A stretch of 64,000 bases of DNA from Halobacillus aidingensis. Lineage in GTDB: Bacteria > Bacillota > Bacilli > Bacillales > Halobacillaceae. Below, one piece after another: positions 1-8,532 of the stretch. Positions within the stretch are counted from its first letter, which is position 1; every line of letters starts with the position of its first letter. Under the pieces are notes generated by a model, which made no database searches, had not been told where the DNA came from, and was given only the letters and a program-made list of their open reading frames with translations. Position numbers and translations under genes: made by a program. The DNA is taken from NCBI RefSeq assembly GCF_900104185.1, contig NZ_FNIZ01000009.1:1-64000 (forward strand), read 5' to 3'.

Positions 1-282
1 GCGATTCATGAAGTAAAAGCATCGCTATATAAGTATTACGAACAAGTGAAAGCCAGTGGTTTAATGGAGTTCAATCAGGCCGTTCAGACCCTGAAGAATT
101 GGCAAGTTGAAGTGCTGAATAGCTTTTCCTTCAATTACAGCAATGGTTTTATTGAGGGATTGAACAATCAAACGAAAGTCATTAAACGGAATGCGTTTGG
201 ATTTAGAAGATATGATCGCCTTCGATTTAAGGTGTTACTGCATCATCAATTCAAAGAATTAAAAGACTTTCAAGTAGGATAA
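1..282 (+). CDS. ISL3-family transposase, C-terminal part (cut by window edge)
   Basis: The frame is open from base 1 and ends at a TAA at 280-282, so only the last 93 codons are in the window. The C-terminus carries the pattern NGFIEGLNNQTKVIKRNAFG followed by an R-rich F/Y stretch, which is typical of the end of the DDE domain of ISL3-family transposases (established knowledge of the family). It would cut and join the ends of the insertion sequence. The protein looks intact to its end, so truncation cannot be judged from here. The family call is fairly sure; the exact element is unknown. Confidence 0.8.
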   Translation, partial: AIHEVKASLYKYYEQVKASGLMEFNQAVQTLKNWQVEVLNSFSFNYSNGFIEGLNNQTKVIKRNAFGFRRYDRLRFKVLLHHQFKELKDFQVG

Positions 283-325
283 GGAGTGGGAACAGGCTTC
301 CCACCCCAACAATTGACGTAGAACC
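1..325 (+). mobile_element. Right end of an ISL3-like insertion sequence (partial)
   Basis: After the transposase stop there is a GTGGGAA/TTCCCAC hairpin (286-304) and then CCAACAATTGACGTAGAACC (306-325). That resembles the terminal inverted repeats of Bacillus ISL3 elements, which often begin GG(C/T)TCTTTGTCAAT. I infer the right boundary near 325. The left end lies outside the window, so the inverted repeat and target duplication cannot be verified. Confidence 0.5.
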
Positions 326-442
326 TAAAAAGGGCGATCCTTTTATTCTTCTCAAAACCAGGCGTTCGATAACCGCAAATGTGTGCGATTAATGATGAAG
401 GAAGAAAGTACAAACTCATACGGAAAGCACCGGTCTCTATTT

Positions 443-464
443 AAACTTAGTAGCAACTCCGAAA
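443..464 (+). repeat. Dispersed 20-bp repeat, copy 1
   Basis: This is the first of five copies of the core CTTAGTAGCAACTCCGAAA. It lies in the otherwise gene-free stretch 326-596 between the insertion sequence end and the yneN-like gene. Apart from it I see no gene, clear promoter or RNA there. The other copies are at 30435, 30544, 37310 and 40167. Function unknown. Confidence 0.75.
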
Positions 465-596
465 TATATTGAAAAAACCAAAAAAATCAATAACGATTTT
501 CTTACAATTTCCATTAAAGCTTTACAAGCATAAATGGTTTTCTTTATTCTTATACATAAAAAGAAACGTTTTGGATCATGGACGGAGGCTATCATC

Positions 597-1169
597 ATGA
601 AAAAATGGTTGGCAACAGCTTTCCTAGTTATCCTTTTAGGTCTCATTATTTTTACAACCTTTTCTGAAAAAGATGAGGTGGAACAACAAAAATCTTCGGC
701 AAGTCAGGAAACAGGGATGGTTGCACCTAATGCACCCGACGGATTACAAGTAGGGGAGCAGGCTCCGGATTTCACCTTAGAGACGTTGAACGGAGAGACT
801 GTTAAGCTTTCTGATTTTCGAGGAAAAAAAGTTTTTCTTAATTATTGGGCCACTTGGTGTCCACCTTGCCGCGAAGAAATGCCTGAAATGCAGAAGTTCC
901 ATGAAAAATATGGGGATGAAGTGGTCATGCTCGCTGTTAACGGTACCGGAACAGAGAAAAAAAGGGAAGATGTTGGCCGCTTTGTCAAAAACGGAGGGTA
1001 TACATTTCCTATACTACTGGACAAGGAGCTCGAGATTAATCAGACATACCAGATCCTATCCATCCCTACCACTTATTTCATCGGTACAGATGGCGTCATT
1101 CAAGAACCAAGAATTGTTGGCCCGATGACCTATGAAATGATGGAAAAGAAGAAAGATGCATTGGAATAG
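597..1169 (+). CDS. yneN: Membrane-anchored thiol-disulfide oxidoreductase, ResA/YneN-like
   Basis: A 190-residue redoxin-fold protein. Residues about 4-21 form a hydrophobic N-terminal anchor, and the catalytic motif WCPPC is at residues 87-91 within YWATWCPPC. Such proteins act outside the membrane, reducing or exchanging disulfides, for example during cytochrome c maturation or spore formation. The start at 597 is preferred because GGAGG sits just upstream; an in-frame ATG at 534 has no such site. Its place before tlp matches the B. subtilis yneN-tlp order. The exact redox partner cannot be read from the sequence. Confidence 0.85.
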   Translation: MKKWLATAFLVILLGLIIFTTFSEKDEVEQQKSSASQETGMVAPNAPDGLQVGEQAPDFTLETLNGETVKLSDFRGKKVFLNYWATWCPPCREEMPEMQKFHEKYGDEVVMLAVNGTGTEKKREDVGRFVKNGGYTFPILLDKELEINQTYQILSIPTTYFIGTDGVIQEPRIVGPMTYEMMEKKKDALE

Positions 1170-1220
1170 GAATATTTTTATCAAATCATGGAAATCCTAC
1201 CTATAAAAGGAGAGATATCC

Positions 1221-1364
1221 ATGAGAAAACACAAAAGCATATCTTTTGAAGAACGTGTGAAAGAAAATATCCGATCCATCAAAGCTGATCAAAAGCTGTT
1301 GGATCAAATCGATGAACGGATTGAGAAGCGTCATAATGAGCGTATGAAGCAAATCCCATCGTAA
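1221..1364 (+). CDS. Small basic protein, FbpB-like (47 aa)
   Basis: This short gene has a clear ribosome-binding site (AAAGGAGAG at 1206-1214) and encodes a highly charged protein with the pattern SFEERVKENIRSIKAD...LLDQIDERIEKRHN. It resembles the Fur-regulated basic protein FbpB of bacilli, which helps the iron-sparing sRNA FsrA. I see no Fur box upstream here, so iron control is not supported by this locus. It stands in the place where sspN or nothing is found in relatives. The function is inferred from weak similarity only. Confidence 0.55.
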   Translation: MRKHKSISFEERVKENIRSIKADQKLLDQIDERIEKRHNERMKQIPS

Positions 1365-1399
1365 GTGGGGTTTGTTTTGTACATAGAGTAAATCATGAG

Positions 1400-1430
1400 G
1401 GAAGGAGCATGCTCCTTCCTTTTTCTTTTC
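1400..1430 (+). terminator. Rho-independent terminator after the FbpB-like gene
   Basis: A perfect 20-base palindrome (1400-1419, GGAAGGAGCA and its complement) is followed by TTTTTTCTTTTC. It separates the small basic protein gene from tlp. Confidence 0.7.
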
Positions 1431-1507
1431 ATAATTCGTCTCCTTCCTGGGAAAAGTAAGGGATGACTCATCAAGGGTCCATTGAAATTTACAGGAGGGG
1501 AACGAAC

Positions 1508-1753
1508 ATGTCCCATAAACAACAGCATATGGCGAACCAAAAACCAAATCCTGACAATCGCGCAGATAACGTCGATCGTCTCCAAGAAAAAGTGACGAAC
1601 ACGATTGAAAACATCGAAGAATCCCATGATGCAATGCGGTTTGCATCAGAAGAAGAAAAGAGAAATATCGAAAAGAAAAACAAACGAAGAAATCAATCGT
1701 TAGAAGCTATGCGTGACGAAATTAAGGACGAAGCTCGTCATCAACAATATTAA
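1508..1753 (+). CDS. tlp: Small acid-soluble spore protein Tlp
   Basis: An 81-residue, very charged protein with the family signature KPNPDNRADNVDRLQ near residue 13, then NTIENIEESHDAM and a C-terminal MRDEIKDEA. Tlp is a minor small acid-soluble protein of the spore core, made in the forespore, normally under sigma-G. The start at 1508 follows GGAGGGG with good spacing, and 15 extra in-frame codons upstream lack a site. The gene is monocistronic, followed by its own terminator. Its neighbours match the yne region of B. subtilis. Confidence 0.92.
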   Translation: MSHKQQHMANQKPNPDNRADNVDRLQEKVTNTIENIEESHDAMRFASEEEKRNIEKKNKRRNQSLEAMRDEIKDEARHQQY

Positions 1754-1763
1754 CGTTCTGATC

Positions 1764-1793
1764 AACCGCTTCTCTCAAGAGGAGCGGTTTTTT
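1764..1793 (+). terminator. Rho-independent terminator of tlp
   Basis: The arms AACCGCTTCTCT and AGAGGAGCGGTT pair around a tiny loop and run into TTTTTT. Placed directly after the tlp stop codon. Confidence 0.85.
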
Positions 1794-1878
1794 GTCTATA
1801 GATTGAAGGCATCTTCATCTACATCAAATCTTGACTATGATAAAATGGATATCGGCGATAGAAAAGGAAGTGATGAAG

Positions 1879-4143
1879 ATGTTAGAACAACTGAAACAGT
1901 GGAACAGTTTAGAACAACAGCCTCCTATTTCCGAAGTGGAGGCTTTACGATATATGGACCAAACGGATGGGGAGCAGGAGAAAGAAGCAAAAGCTTTGCT
2001 TTATGTCACGCTTGCCTACCACCGGATTAAGAGACACCCGGGAGATGACCCTCTTGCGGAGCAATTCATCGATGAGGCACGGGTTCTCAATCCCTCGCAT
2101 CCTTTAGTGGCGGAATTGTATGAGTCTCAACAGTTGATGCAGGCCTATACATTATTGAAAAAAACGCCACTTGATCAGTGGATTCTTCATGAAACCGATC
2201 ATGATTCTGCAAAAGCAAAAAAAGCGAAAGCTATATACTCTGATGTTTGTGATTTGAAGGAGCAGTGGGACGAAGATCTAGCCCAAAAAACAATCATCGA
2301 TGCTTCCAGCCGGTTGACCTTGTATCGAGACGTTTATGAGGAATTGTCTGATTTGGAAGAGATGTTGGAAGAAGCCATCAATTCTATAGAAAATAGACGG
2401 ATCCGTGTTCCTGTGAAAGAAATCAACGAGCGTACTAGACGTCTTTCCGATAATCAGGATGAGATTTACAAACGATTGCCAAGCTTTCTGACAAATCAAT
2501 CGTTTCAAAATCCATTGGAAGCGTTCGATCAAATGGTAGGACTGCATGATGTGAAAACGTATATTCGGCGTTATTATCACTTCTTAAGATACCAGCAGCA
2601 AAGAAAGAACTATGGTTTTTCCATGGTCGATGAGCCTGGATTACATATGATTATTACTGGAAACCCCGGAACCGGAAAAACGACGATTGCCCGGCTGCTC
2701 GCTAACATTTATCATGAGCTTGGAATTTTAGATACGAAAGAAGTCGTGGAAGTGAATCGGTCCCACCTTGTCGGGTCTTATGTTGGGCAAAGTGAAGAGA
2801 ATACGATGAACTACGTCAAACAGGCGATCGGTGGTGTTTTGTTCATTGACGAAGCTTACAGCCTGAAAAGGGAAGGTCAAACAGGAAATGATTATGGACA
2901 AGCGGTCATTGACACCCTTGTTTCTGCGATGACGAGCAAAGAATACGGAGGCAAGTTCGCTGTCATTCTTGCTGGTTATCCTGAAGAAATGCGCCAATTT
3001 TTATGGTCAAATCCAGGCCTTCGGAGTCGTTTTCCTGAACAAAATCATATCGAACTTCCTGATTATCACATGGATGAACTGTTGACGATTGCTGAGCAGA
3101 CGGCAACCGACAATGATTTCTTTTTCACAACACATGCATTAAACGAATTCACCTCACTCATTGATCGAGAGCGTGTGGATGACTCCTTCGGTAATGCACG
3201 CACGGTCAAAAACTTAGTATTAAAAACTGTATTCCAAAAAGGAGCGAAGGAAGCAGAACAGGATAAACATCATTGGCTGGATCATATGAGAATATCTGCC
3301 GAGGACCTTGCATGGGACAGGGAAACGGATGAAGACGAACGTTCTCCTATGCAACGATTGGATGAACTGATTGGATTGTCTAATGTCAAAGAAGAAGTGA
3401 AAAAACTGTCATCCTTCGTTCAAGCCCAACAAAAGAGAAAAGAAAAAGGGTATCCTGTCGTTCCTATCCAATTGCATTCTGTATTCTCAGGAAATCCAGG
3501 GACCGGAAAAACAACGGTCGCAGAAATCTATGCAGATGTCCTGAAAGAATGCGGGTTGTTAAAGAGGGGCCATACCGTGGTCGTCTCCAGAAGCGATCTT
3601 GTCGCCGGCTATGTAGGACAGACAGCCATCAAAACAAAACGGAAGATCCGGGAAGCACTCGGCGGTGTCTTGTTCATTGATGAAGCCTATTCGCTATACA
3701 ACGGAGGCAGAGATGATTTTGGCAAAGAAGCCATTGAAACCCTCGTCGACGAAATGACGAAACACAATGAAAACCTCGTCGTTGTCCTTGCTGGTTATCA
3801 ACGCGAAATGGAGCAGTTGGTGGAAAGCAATCCGGGTCTTTCTTCAAGGTTTAAAAAGTATTTCCACTTCCCGGATTATACAGAGGAAGAGCTGATTGCT
3901 ATGACACACTATCAGGCACAACAATACGGGTATCATTTCAATGAGTGGGCCGAGTCATTCCTCTTAGAAAAATACACGGATCACAAAGTCAGGGGGAACG
4001 GACGCTTCATCAATAATCTTGTGAACGAAGCGATTCAATTCCAGGCGATTAGAATCATGGAGGATGAAGCGGAAGATATGAATGAACTTGAACTCGTCGA
4101 TTTAGAAAAAGCATGGAATATGGTGCGAAGGGAGTCTTCCTAA
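1879..4143 (+). CDS. Tandem AAA+ ATPase, CbbX/SpoVK-like (754 aa)
   Basis: The first 220 or so residues are helical and TPR-like. Two CbbX/SpoVK-type AAA modules follow, each with Walker A GNPGTGKTT (about residues 261 and 538) and Walker B GGVLFIDEAYSL. Relatives include stage V sporulation protein K, the rubisco activase CbbX and the type VII secretion ATPase EccA, which remodel protein complexes with ATP. B. subtilis SpoVK is much shorter with one AAA module, so identity with it is not established. The start at 1879 is chosen because AAAGGAAGTGAT lies at ideal distance; ATG 1873 and GTG 1870 are alternatives. The stop overlaps the next start by one base, so it is coupled to yneP. Confidence 0.85.
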   Translation: MLEQLKQWNSLEQQPPISEVEALRYMDQTDGEQEKEAKALLYVTLAYHRIKRHPGDDPLAEQFIDEARVLNPSHPLVAELYESQQLMQAYTLLKKTPLDQWILHETDHDSAKAKKAKAIYSDVCDLKEQWDEDLAQKTIIDASSRLTLYRDVYEELSDLEEMLEEAINSIENRRIRVPVKEINERTRRLSDNQDEIYKRLPSFLTNQSFQNPLEAFDQMVGLHDVKTYIRRYYHFLRYQQQRKNYGFSMVDEPGLHMIITGNPGTGKTTIARLLANIYHELGILDTKEVVEVNRSHLVGSYVGQSEENTMNYVKQAIGGVLFIDEAYSLKREGQTGNDYGQAVIDTLVSAMTSKEYGGKFAVILAGYPEEMRQFLWSNPGLRSRFPEQNHIELPDYHMDELLTIAEQTATDNDFFFTTHALNEFTSLIDRERVDDSFGNARTVKNLVLKTVFQKGAKEAEQDKHHWLDHMRISAEDLAWDRETDEDERSPMQRLDELIGLSNVKEEVKKLSSFVQAQQKRKEKGYPVVPIQLHSVFSGNPGTGKTTVAEIYADVLKECGLLKRGHTVVVSRSDLVAGYVGQTAIKTKRKIREALGGVLFIDEAYSLYNGGRDDFGKEAIETLVDEMTKHNENLVVVLAGYQREMEQLVESNPGLSSRFKKYFHFPDYTEEELIAMTHYQAQQYGYHFNEWAESFLLEKYTDHKVRGNGRFINNLVNEAIQFQAIRIMEDEAEDMNELELVDLEKAWNMVRRESS

Positions 4144-4568
4144 TGAAAGTTGTCGAAACACCGATTCAAGTAAGGTATCAGGAAACAGATATGATGGGTG
4201 TCGTTTACCATGCCAACTATTTAGTCTGGTTTGAGATTGGACGAACATCCTTCATTGAAGACCTTGGATTTATGTATTCTGAAATCGAAAAACAGGGCGT
4301 CGTTTCTCCTGTCATTGATGCTCAAATGAGTTTTAAAAAACCTGTAAAATACGGAGACCCTGTCCATGTACGGACATGGGTGGAAAATTATGATGGTCTT
4401 CGTGTTTCCTACGGCTACGAAGTGGCGTTTAAAAACGGGGATATAGCGGTCACGGGTGTAACGAAACACGTCATCGTCAAAAAAGATAACTTCAAACCAG
4501 TATCGATCAGGCGGAGTTTTCCTGAATGGCACGAAGCTTATTTGGCTGCCATGGAGACGCAATCCTAA
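4143..4568 (+). CDS. yneP: Acyl-CoA thioesterase, YbgC/4HBT family (YneP)
   Basis: A 141-residue single hotdog domain with the 4-hydroxybenzoyl-CoA thioesterase signature TDMMGVVYHANY, including the likely catalytic Asp16. It should hydrolyse short or medium acyl-CoA thioesters in the cytoplasm. It starts inside the stop codon of the AAA ATPase gene (TAATG) and its own stop overlaps the yneQ start the same way. This points to translational coupling of three genes. The order yneP-yneQ is the same in B. subtilis. Substrate unknown. Confidence 0.88.
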   Translation: MKVVETPIQVRYQETDMMGVVYHANYLVWFEIGRTSFIEDLGFMYSEIEKQGVVSPVIDAQMSFKKPVKYGDPVHVRTWVENYDGLRVSYGYEVAFKNGDIAVTGVTKHVIVKKDNFKPVSIRRSFPEWHEAYLAAMETQS

Positions 4569-4885
4569 TGGCTTTCGGTGTGAAAAAGTCGGAACTCATG
4601 GATTGGAAAGCGAAAGTAAAGCGAGGAGAGATTGCTTTTTTGACTCATTTTTGGCTGGATGATCGTTTTCCTGGTTGCGATACAGTCACAAAAGTCGGTT
4701 GCTGTGACCTCAACAAATTGAAGGCATGGGGAGAACAATACGGTTTAGAACCGGAGTGGATTCATAAAGATCCTCGGTTTCCTCATTTTGATTTATTTGG
4801 AGAACGGCAGTTGCATATATTGGAAGAAGAAGGGTACTGGGAGCACATCCATCGTTTCCAATTACACAAAAATAAGACGCCATAG
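4568..4885 (+). CDS. yneQ: Conserved protein YneQ (105 aa)
   Basis: A small soluble protein with several Trp and His residues, a CDTVTKVGCCD cysteine cluster around residues 40-50, and a C-terminal HFDLFGERQ segment. It matches the position and general look of B. subtilis YneQ, a conserved protein of unknown function. The start overlaps the yneP stop (TAATG). No catalytic motif is recognised. The cysteines might bind metal, but that is speculation. Confidence 0.75.
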   Translation: MAFGVKKSELMDWKAKVKRGEIAFLTHFWLDDRFPGCDTVTKVGCCDLNKLKAWGEQYGLEPEWIHKDPRFPHFDLFGERQLHILEEEGYWEHIHRFQLHKNKTP

Positions 4886-4902
4886 TGGCGTCTTATTTTT
4901 TA
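4869..4902. terminator. Bidirectional terminator between yneQ and yneR
   Basis: The arms AAATAAGACGCC and GGCGTCTTATTT enclose five bases, with A- and T-rich flanks on both sides. It serves the convergent genes on both strands and overlaps both coding ends. Confidence 0.85.
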
Positions 4903-5183
4903 TATTCAAAGGATGGCTCATTCCATTTTTCGTCTAAGGTAACTTCCAATGAATGATCATCGAAGTACCACTCATCATCCGCTTCAATGTAGAAATGAAT
5001 TGGCCCGGTCGTCGTTTCTGCAATTGGTTCTTCAGGATCCTCCAGTTTGATGGCAAGAGAAAAGCCAGGTTGAAGACCACCGACGCCGCCATAACGGACG
5101 TAAAATCTTAAATCGACGTTTCCATCGATATCCAGTTCCTCTTCATACCATTTCGCTGCTTCTTCTGTTACTGTTAAGTTCAT
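4893..5183 (-). CDS. yneR: HesB/YadR-like protein YneR
   Basis: A 96-residue protein of the HesB/IscA-like fold, opening MNLTVTEEAAKWYEEEL and containing RYGGVGGLQPGFSL. It lacks the conserved cysteines that IscA uses for Fe-S clusters, as is usual for the YneR branch, so a role as a cluster carrier is doubtful. It is the expected third member of the yneP-yneQ-yneR neighbourhood but on the opposite strand. Function unknown. Confidence 0.8.
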   Translation of the reverse strand: MNLTVTEEAAKWYEEELDIDGNVDLRFYVRYGGVGGLQPGFSLAIKLEDPEEPIAETTTGPIHFYIEADDEWYFDDHSLEVTLDEKWNEPSFEYKK

Positions 5184-5245
5184 TAGATCAACTCCTGTAA
5201 TGGGGTTCCGTGTTTGTCTCTTTCCTCTGTCGTCGTTTCATAAAC

Positions 5246-5500
5246 CTATTTTTTACGAGAAGACGGATCAGAGTTATGATTCGATTGCTTCATGGGTACA
5301 GGGTCGAATCCTCCCGGATGGAATGGGTGGCACTTGAGAATTCTTTTGACAGTCAAATAGCTCCCTTTGAAAAAACCAAAACGTCGAAAAGCCTCCAGGC
5401 CGTATTCTGAACACGTCGGCTGAAACCTGCATGATGGTGGAAAAAAAGGACTGATGCCCTTGCGGTAAAATTGAATCAATGCAATCATGATTTGCTTCAT
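5246..5500 (-). CDS. yidD: Membrane protein insertion efficiency factor YidD
   Basis: An 84-residue protein with the diagnostic segments [22 protein letters not shown] and [13 protein letters not shown]. YidD works at the inner face of the membrane and helps insertion of membrane proteins with YidC. Three conserved cysteines are present. It starts only eight bases after folE2 ends on the same strand, so the two are probably cotranscribed. The hydrophilic C-terminal tail is not conserved. Confidence 0.93.
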   Translation of the reverse strand: MKQIMIALIQFYRKGISPFFPPSCRFQPTCSEYGLEAFRRFGFFKGSYLTVKRILKCHPFHPGGFDPVPMKQSNHNSDPSSRKK

Positions 5501-5508
5501 CGGGTCAC

Positions 5509-6441
5509 TTACTCAGCTTCCTTTTTCTTATCATAACTGAGGCTCGCCACTGCATCATGCAGGTGAATGGATTCTTCGTTGCGGCACTTGACTGTGAACG
5601 CTTCTACAAATGAATACTCATAAAGATCGGCAGCGACAAGTCGTACGATATCCTCGACAAATCGAGGGTTTTCATAGGCTTGTTCTGTCACCATCTTTTC
5701 ATCGGGACGCTTCAATACTGGGTGAATGCGGGCACTTGCATTGCTTTCTGCTGCTTCTAAAAGCGCCGCTTTCCAATCGATTTCCTGCTCCTTGAAGTCA
5801 TCTGTCAATTTCACACTCATGGTCACGTTTCCGCGTTGGTTGTGCGCACTATATTCACTGATTTCCTTGGAACAAGGGCAGAGCGTCGTAATTTTTCCAG
5901 TAAGAGTAACGGTGACATCATGTCCCGTTTCCTTGTCATATTCCACGCGAATGGTTGCATCCGCGTGGTTCATCCCTGCAAGACCCGAGTATGGGCCTTT
6001 TCGTTCAAAGAACCATGGAAATGTCACTTCCACTTCCGCATCCGTTTGCTTTAGGCGGCCGGCTAGCTCTTCGGTGAATTGTTTCAGTGTTGCAATGTCC
6101 ATGGCGAATCCTTCATTGTGGTATTTATCAAGCTGCTCTGTGAAGCGGCTCATGTTTGTGCCTTTACTTCCTTGAGCAATCGAGGATCCGAATGAAAAGG
6201 TTCCAATCGTTGTTTGAATTTCAGGCGTCATTGTGCTTGGAATACGAATGGGGTGTTTGACACTGGAAATCCCAACCATATCGATATCAAATAAAAAGTC
6301 TTTCTTCGAGTTTTGAAGGTCAGCCATCTGGTCTTTTTCCATAGGCTTTGTCCGAGGACCCGGCTCTACTGAGCCGAATAATTTATGGCGTTCTTTTTTT
6401 GATGGCAATTGTTTGTTCTGGTTCAATTCAGTCTTATTCAT
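5509..6441 (-). CDS. folE2: GTP cyclohydrolase FolE2 (type IB)
   Basis: A 310-residue enzyme that opens the GTP ring to dihydroneopterin triphosphate, the first step of folate synthesis. Recognisable parts are [14 protein letters not shown], the conserved Cys region [19 protein letters not shown], and a C-terminal R(N)EESIHLHDA. FolE2 differs from FolE in not strictly needing zinc and is often induced by zinc starvation via Zur. I found no convincing Zur box upstream, only a plain promoter-like sequence (6478-6507). It leads a probable operon with yidD. Confidence 0.93.
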   Translation of the reverse strand: MNKTELNQNKQLPSKKERHKLFGSVEPGPRTKPMEKDQMADLQNSKKDFLFDIDMVGISSVKHPIRIPSTMTPEIQTTIGTFSFGSSIAQGSKGTNMSRFTEQLDKYHNEGFAMDIATLKQFTEELAGRLKQTDAEVEVTFPWFFERKGPYSGLAGMNHADATIRVEYDKETGHDVTVTLTGKITTLCPCSKEISEYSAHNQRGNVTMSVKLTDDFKEQEIDWKAALLEAAESNASARIHPVLKRPDEKMVTEQAYENPRFVEDIVRLVAADLYEYSFVEAFTVKCRNEESIHLHDAVASLSYDKKKEAE

Positions 6442-6477
6442 AACAAAGACTCCTTTCAGGCCTTCTTTCTATGTCAA

Positions 6478-6507
6478 AGTATACAATATGTATTTCTGAA
6501 TATACAA
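6478..6507 (-). promoter_or_regulatory. Likely sigma-A promoter of folE2
   Basis: On the minus strand TTGTAT (6507-6502) is followed after 18 bases by TATACT (6483-6478), about 37 bases before the folE2 start. The spacer and -35 contain TGTAT and ATACA arms that could be an operator. Only a pattern match. Confidence 0.4.
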
Positions 6508-6546
6508 TGGATTGCTTGATGAGTGTGCATTTATAGAATACACCAT

Positions 6547-6578
6547 AAAAGAAAGCCTATCCTTTCATGGGATAGACT
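6547..6578 (-). terminator. Terminator of plsY
   Basis: On the minus strand AGTCTATCC pairs with GGATAGGCT (one G-U pair) across a CATGAAA loop and is followed by TTCTTTT. It sits just past the plsY stop. Confidence 0.7.
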
Positions 6579-6617
6579 ATCTCCGCAATCGTTACCCTTT
6601 TTAAACTTGAATCGTTT

Positions 6618-7199
6618 TTACATCCATGTGATTTTTGGCTCTGTTTTATTGATGATCCTCTTGATGTTTGCGCGGTGGCGGTAGATTACAAAGATGGTAA
6701 ACAAGGATATGATGATGGTCAAGCCGTAATCCTTCACGACCAAAGTGGCGACAATCCCAACGATCCCGCTTATCATCGAAGATAAGGAGACGTATTTACT
6801 TAAATAGAGGACAATGAAAAAGGATAATAAGAGCACGGCAAATATGATTGGGTTGACACCAAGGATCACGCCTCCGGATGTAGCAACTGCTTTTCCACCT
6901 TTAAAGCCCGCAAATACAGGATACATGTGACCAACTACCGCAAAAATCCCAATCACAAGAGGAATGACCTCAGCTCCCATAAAGTAAGGGAGAGCGGCGG
7001 CTGCAGTCCCTTTCAAAATATCAGCGATCGTAACAATTAAACCTGCTTTGATCCCTAAAACTCGGAATGTGTTCGTGCCTCCAAGGTTTCCGCTTCCGTG
7101 TTCGCGTATATCCGTACCGTAACCGATTTTACCTACAATTAACCCTGAAGGGATGGACCCAAGGAGATAGGCGATGAGGATATAGAGTACATATTCCAA
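6618..7199 (-). CDS. plsY: Glycerol-3-phosphate acyltransferase PlsY
   Basis: A 193-residue integral membrane enzyme that transfers an acyl group from acyl-phosphate to glycerol-3-phosphate, giving lysophosphatidic acid for phospholipid synthesis. The three family motifs are visible: GSIPSG near residue 15, [10 protein letters not shown] near 36, and [18 protein letters not shown] near 103. TTG at 7199 is preferred as start, since AAGGAG lies at proper distance and the length then matches the B. subtilis protein. An upstream TTG at 7208 abuts the ribosome site. Divergent from the ABC transporter genes. Confidence 0.95.
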   Translation of the reverse strand: MEYVLYILIAYLLGSIPSGLIVGKIGYGTDIREHGSGNLGGTNTFRVLGIKAGLIVTIADILKGTAAAALPYFMGAEVIPLVIGIFAVVGHMYPVFAGFKGGKAVATSGGVILGVNPIIFAVLLLSFFIVLYLSKYVSLSSMISGIVGIVATLVVKDYGLTIIISLFTIFVIYRHRANIKRIINKTEPKITWM

Positions 7200-7397
7200 T
7201 AAGTTCAACTCCTTCTGCGCTTTCTACTATTTTATCATGGGCTAGATAGATAAAGAACTCTTATTTCATAAGGCAGCTTCTCTATTATATCAATTTAGTA
7301 CCAGGTATCAAGTTGTTTTACAGGAGAGGGGAAGAGAACCAGCCGGATGACGTTTTAGAGATTCGGGCATGATTAGAATGCAGGAGAATTGCAAAAT

Positions 7398-7423
7398 GTT
7401 TCAACTTATGGAAATGTGGTTAT
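7398..7423 (+). promoter_or_regulatory. Possible sigma-B promoter of the ABC transporter operon
   Basis: GTTTCA, 14 bases, then GGTTAT resembles the sigma-B consensus GTTTAA-N13-15-GGGTAT with one mismatch in each element, 39 bases before the start. The rest of 7209-7461 shows no gene. Pattern match only. Confidence 0.35.
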
Positions 7424-7461
7424 AGAAATAGGTCTTTTATTTTTTGTTTAGGGGGAAAACG

Positions 7462-8532
7462 ATGATCACGTTCACTGATGTAACGAAGACTTACCCGGAT
7501 GGAACTACAGCGTTGAGAAACATCAACTTGGAAGTGCAAGAAGGAGAATTACTTGCGCTTATAGGTCCTAGTGGCTGCGGGAAAACAACAACGATGAAAA
7601 TGATTAACCGTCTGATTCATCCGACGGAAGGAACCATAACCATACATAACAAAGATATTAGAGAATACAACATTCACGAACTACGTTGGAATATCGGCTA
7701 TGTGCTGCAGGAAATTGCTCTTTTTCCACATATGACGGTAGAAGAGAACATTTCGGTCGTACCGGAAATGAAAAAGTGGAAGAAAAAAGACCTGTCAAAA
7801 CGTATTGTTGAGTTGATGAATATGGTGGGACTGGATCCGGAAAAACACCGGAAAAGAAAGCCGAGTGAACTTTCCGGCGGACAACAGCAAAGAGTAGGGG
7901 TTATACGGGCTTTAGCTGCAGACCCGGATATTATTTTGATGGATGAACCATTCAGTGCACTCGATCCCATCAGCAGAGATCAGTTGCAAACCGACATCCG
8001 TCAATTGCAGAAGGAAATTAAGAAAACGATCGTCTTTGTCACTCATGATATGGACGAAGCTCTCGCGCTTGGCGATCGTGTCTGTCTCATGAAAGCAGGA
8101 GAAATCGTCCAGTTGGATACTCCACAAAACCTCATACTGAATCCATCCAATGAGTTTGTTGAAGATTTCATCGGAGGAAGAAAAACTCCATGGCAGACAG
8201 CTGTTGATGTCATTATGAGTCATGCCGAAAAGCGTGTCTTATCCGAAAAAGAATTCAAGGAAGGTCATGTTGTCCTGGACGGGCCTTTCGCCCTTAAAAG
8301 TCACGACGGAACGTATCGAGGAATGATCGAGGATGGGAATCAGGTGCAGGCACCTCCATTATCCAATGATATGATTCTGAGAGACGCTGTTCGGATTTTT
8401 GAAGAAGACCACTCTTCCATTCTACCAGTCGTCAAAGGTGATCAACTGATCGGAACCTTATCCTATAGGGATATTGTCCTCTACCTTAAAGAACAGTCAC
8501 GTAAAAAGGAAGAGGAGGTAGAGAATAAATGA
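7462..8532 (+). CDS. ABC transporter ATP-binding protein with CBS domain (osmoprotectant/ergothioneine type)
   Basis: A 356-residue ATPase of the OpuCA/OpuBA/EgtV group. It shows Walker A GPSGCGKTT (about residue 36), Q-loop LQEIALFP, signature LSGGQQQR and Walker B ILMDEPFSALDP. A CBS domain (ILPVVKGDQLIGTLSYRDI) ends the protein and in relatives senses ionic strength or nucleotides. It powers uptake through the membrane partner encoded next, whose start overlaps its stop by four bases (ATGA). The start at 7462 follows AGGGGG; a TTG six codons upstream is less likely. Substrate could be glycine betaine, choline, carnitine or ergothioneine. Confidence 0.9.
   Translation: MITFTDVTKTYPDGTTALRNINLEVQEGELLALIGPSGCGKTTTMKMINRLIHPTEGTITIHNKDIREYNIHELRWNIGYVLQEIALFPHMTVEENISVVPEMKKWKKKDLSKRIVELMNMVGLDPEKHRKRKPSELSGGQQQRVGVIRALAADPDIILMDEPFSALDPISRDQLQTDIRQLQKEIKKTIVFVTHDMDEALALGDRVCLMKAGEIVQLDTPQNLILNPSNEFVEDFIGGRKTPWQTAVDVIMSHAEKRVLSEKEFKEGHVVLDGPFALKSHDGTYRGMIEDGNQVQAPPLSNDMILRDAVRIFEEDHSSILPVVKGDQLIGTLSYRDIVLYLKEQSRKKEEEVENK

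Noticed and set aside
1197-1646. Long open frame on the minus strand opposite the FbpB-like and tlp genes
   Set aside because: No ribosome site, and it lies antisense to two genes with good starts and clear family signatures; a shadow.
5726-6175. 149-codon plus-strand frame across folE2
   Set aside because: Antisense shadow of folE2; Cys/Ser-rich composition, no ribosome site or homology seen.
6442-6617. Zur box for folE2
   Set aside because: Searched for the AAATCGTAAT-type palindrome; only a plain promoter and a terminator hairpin were found.
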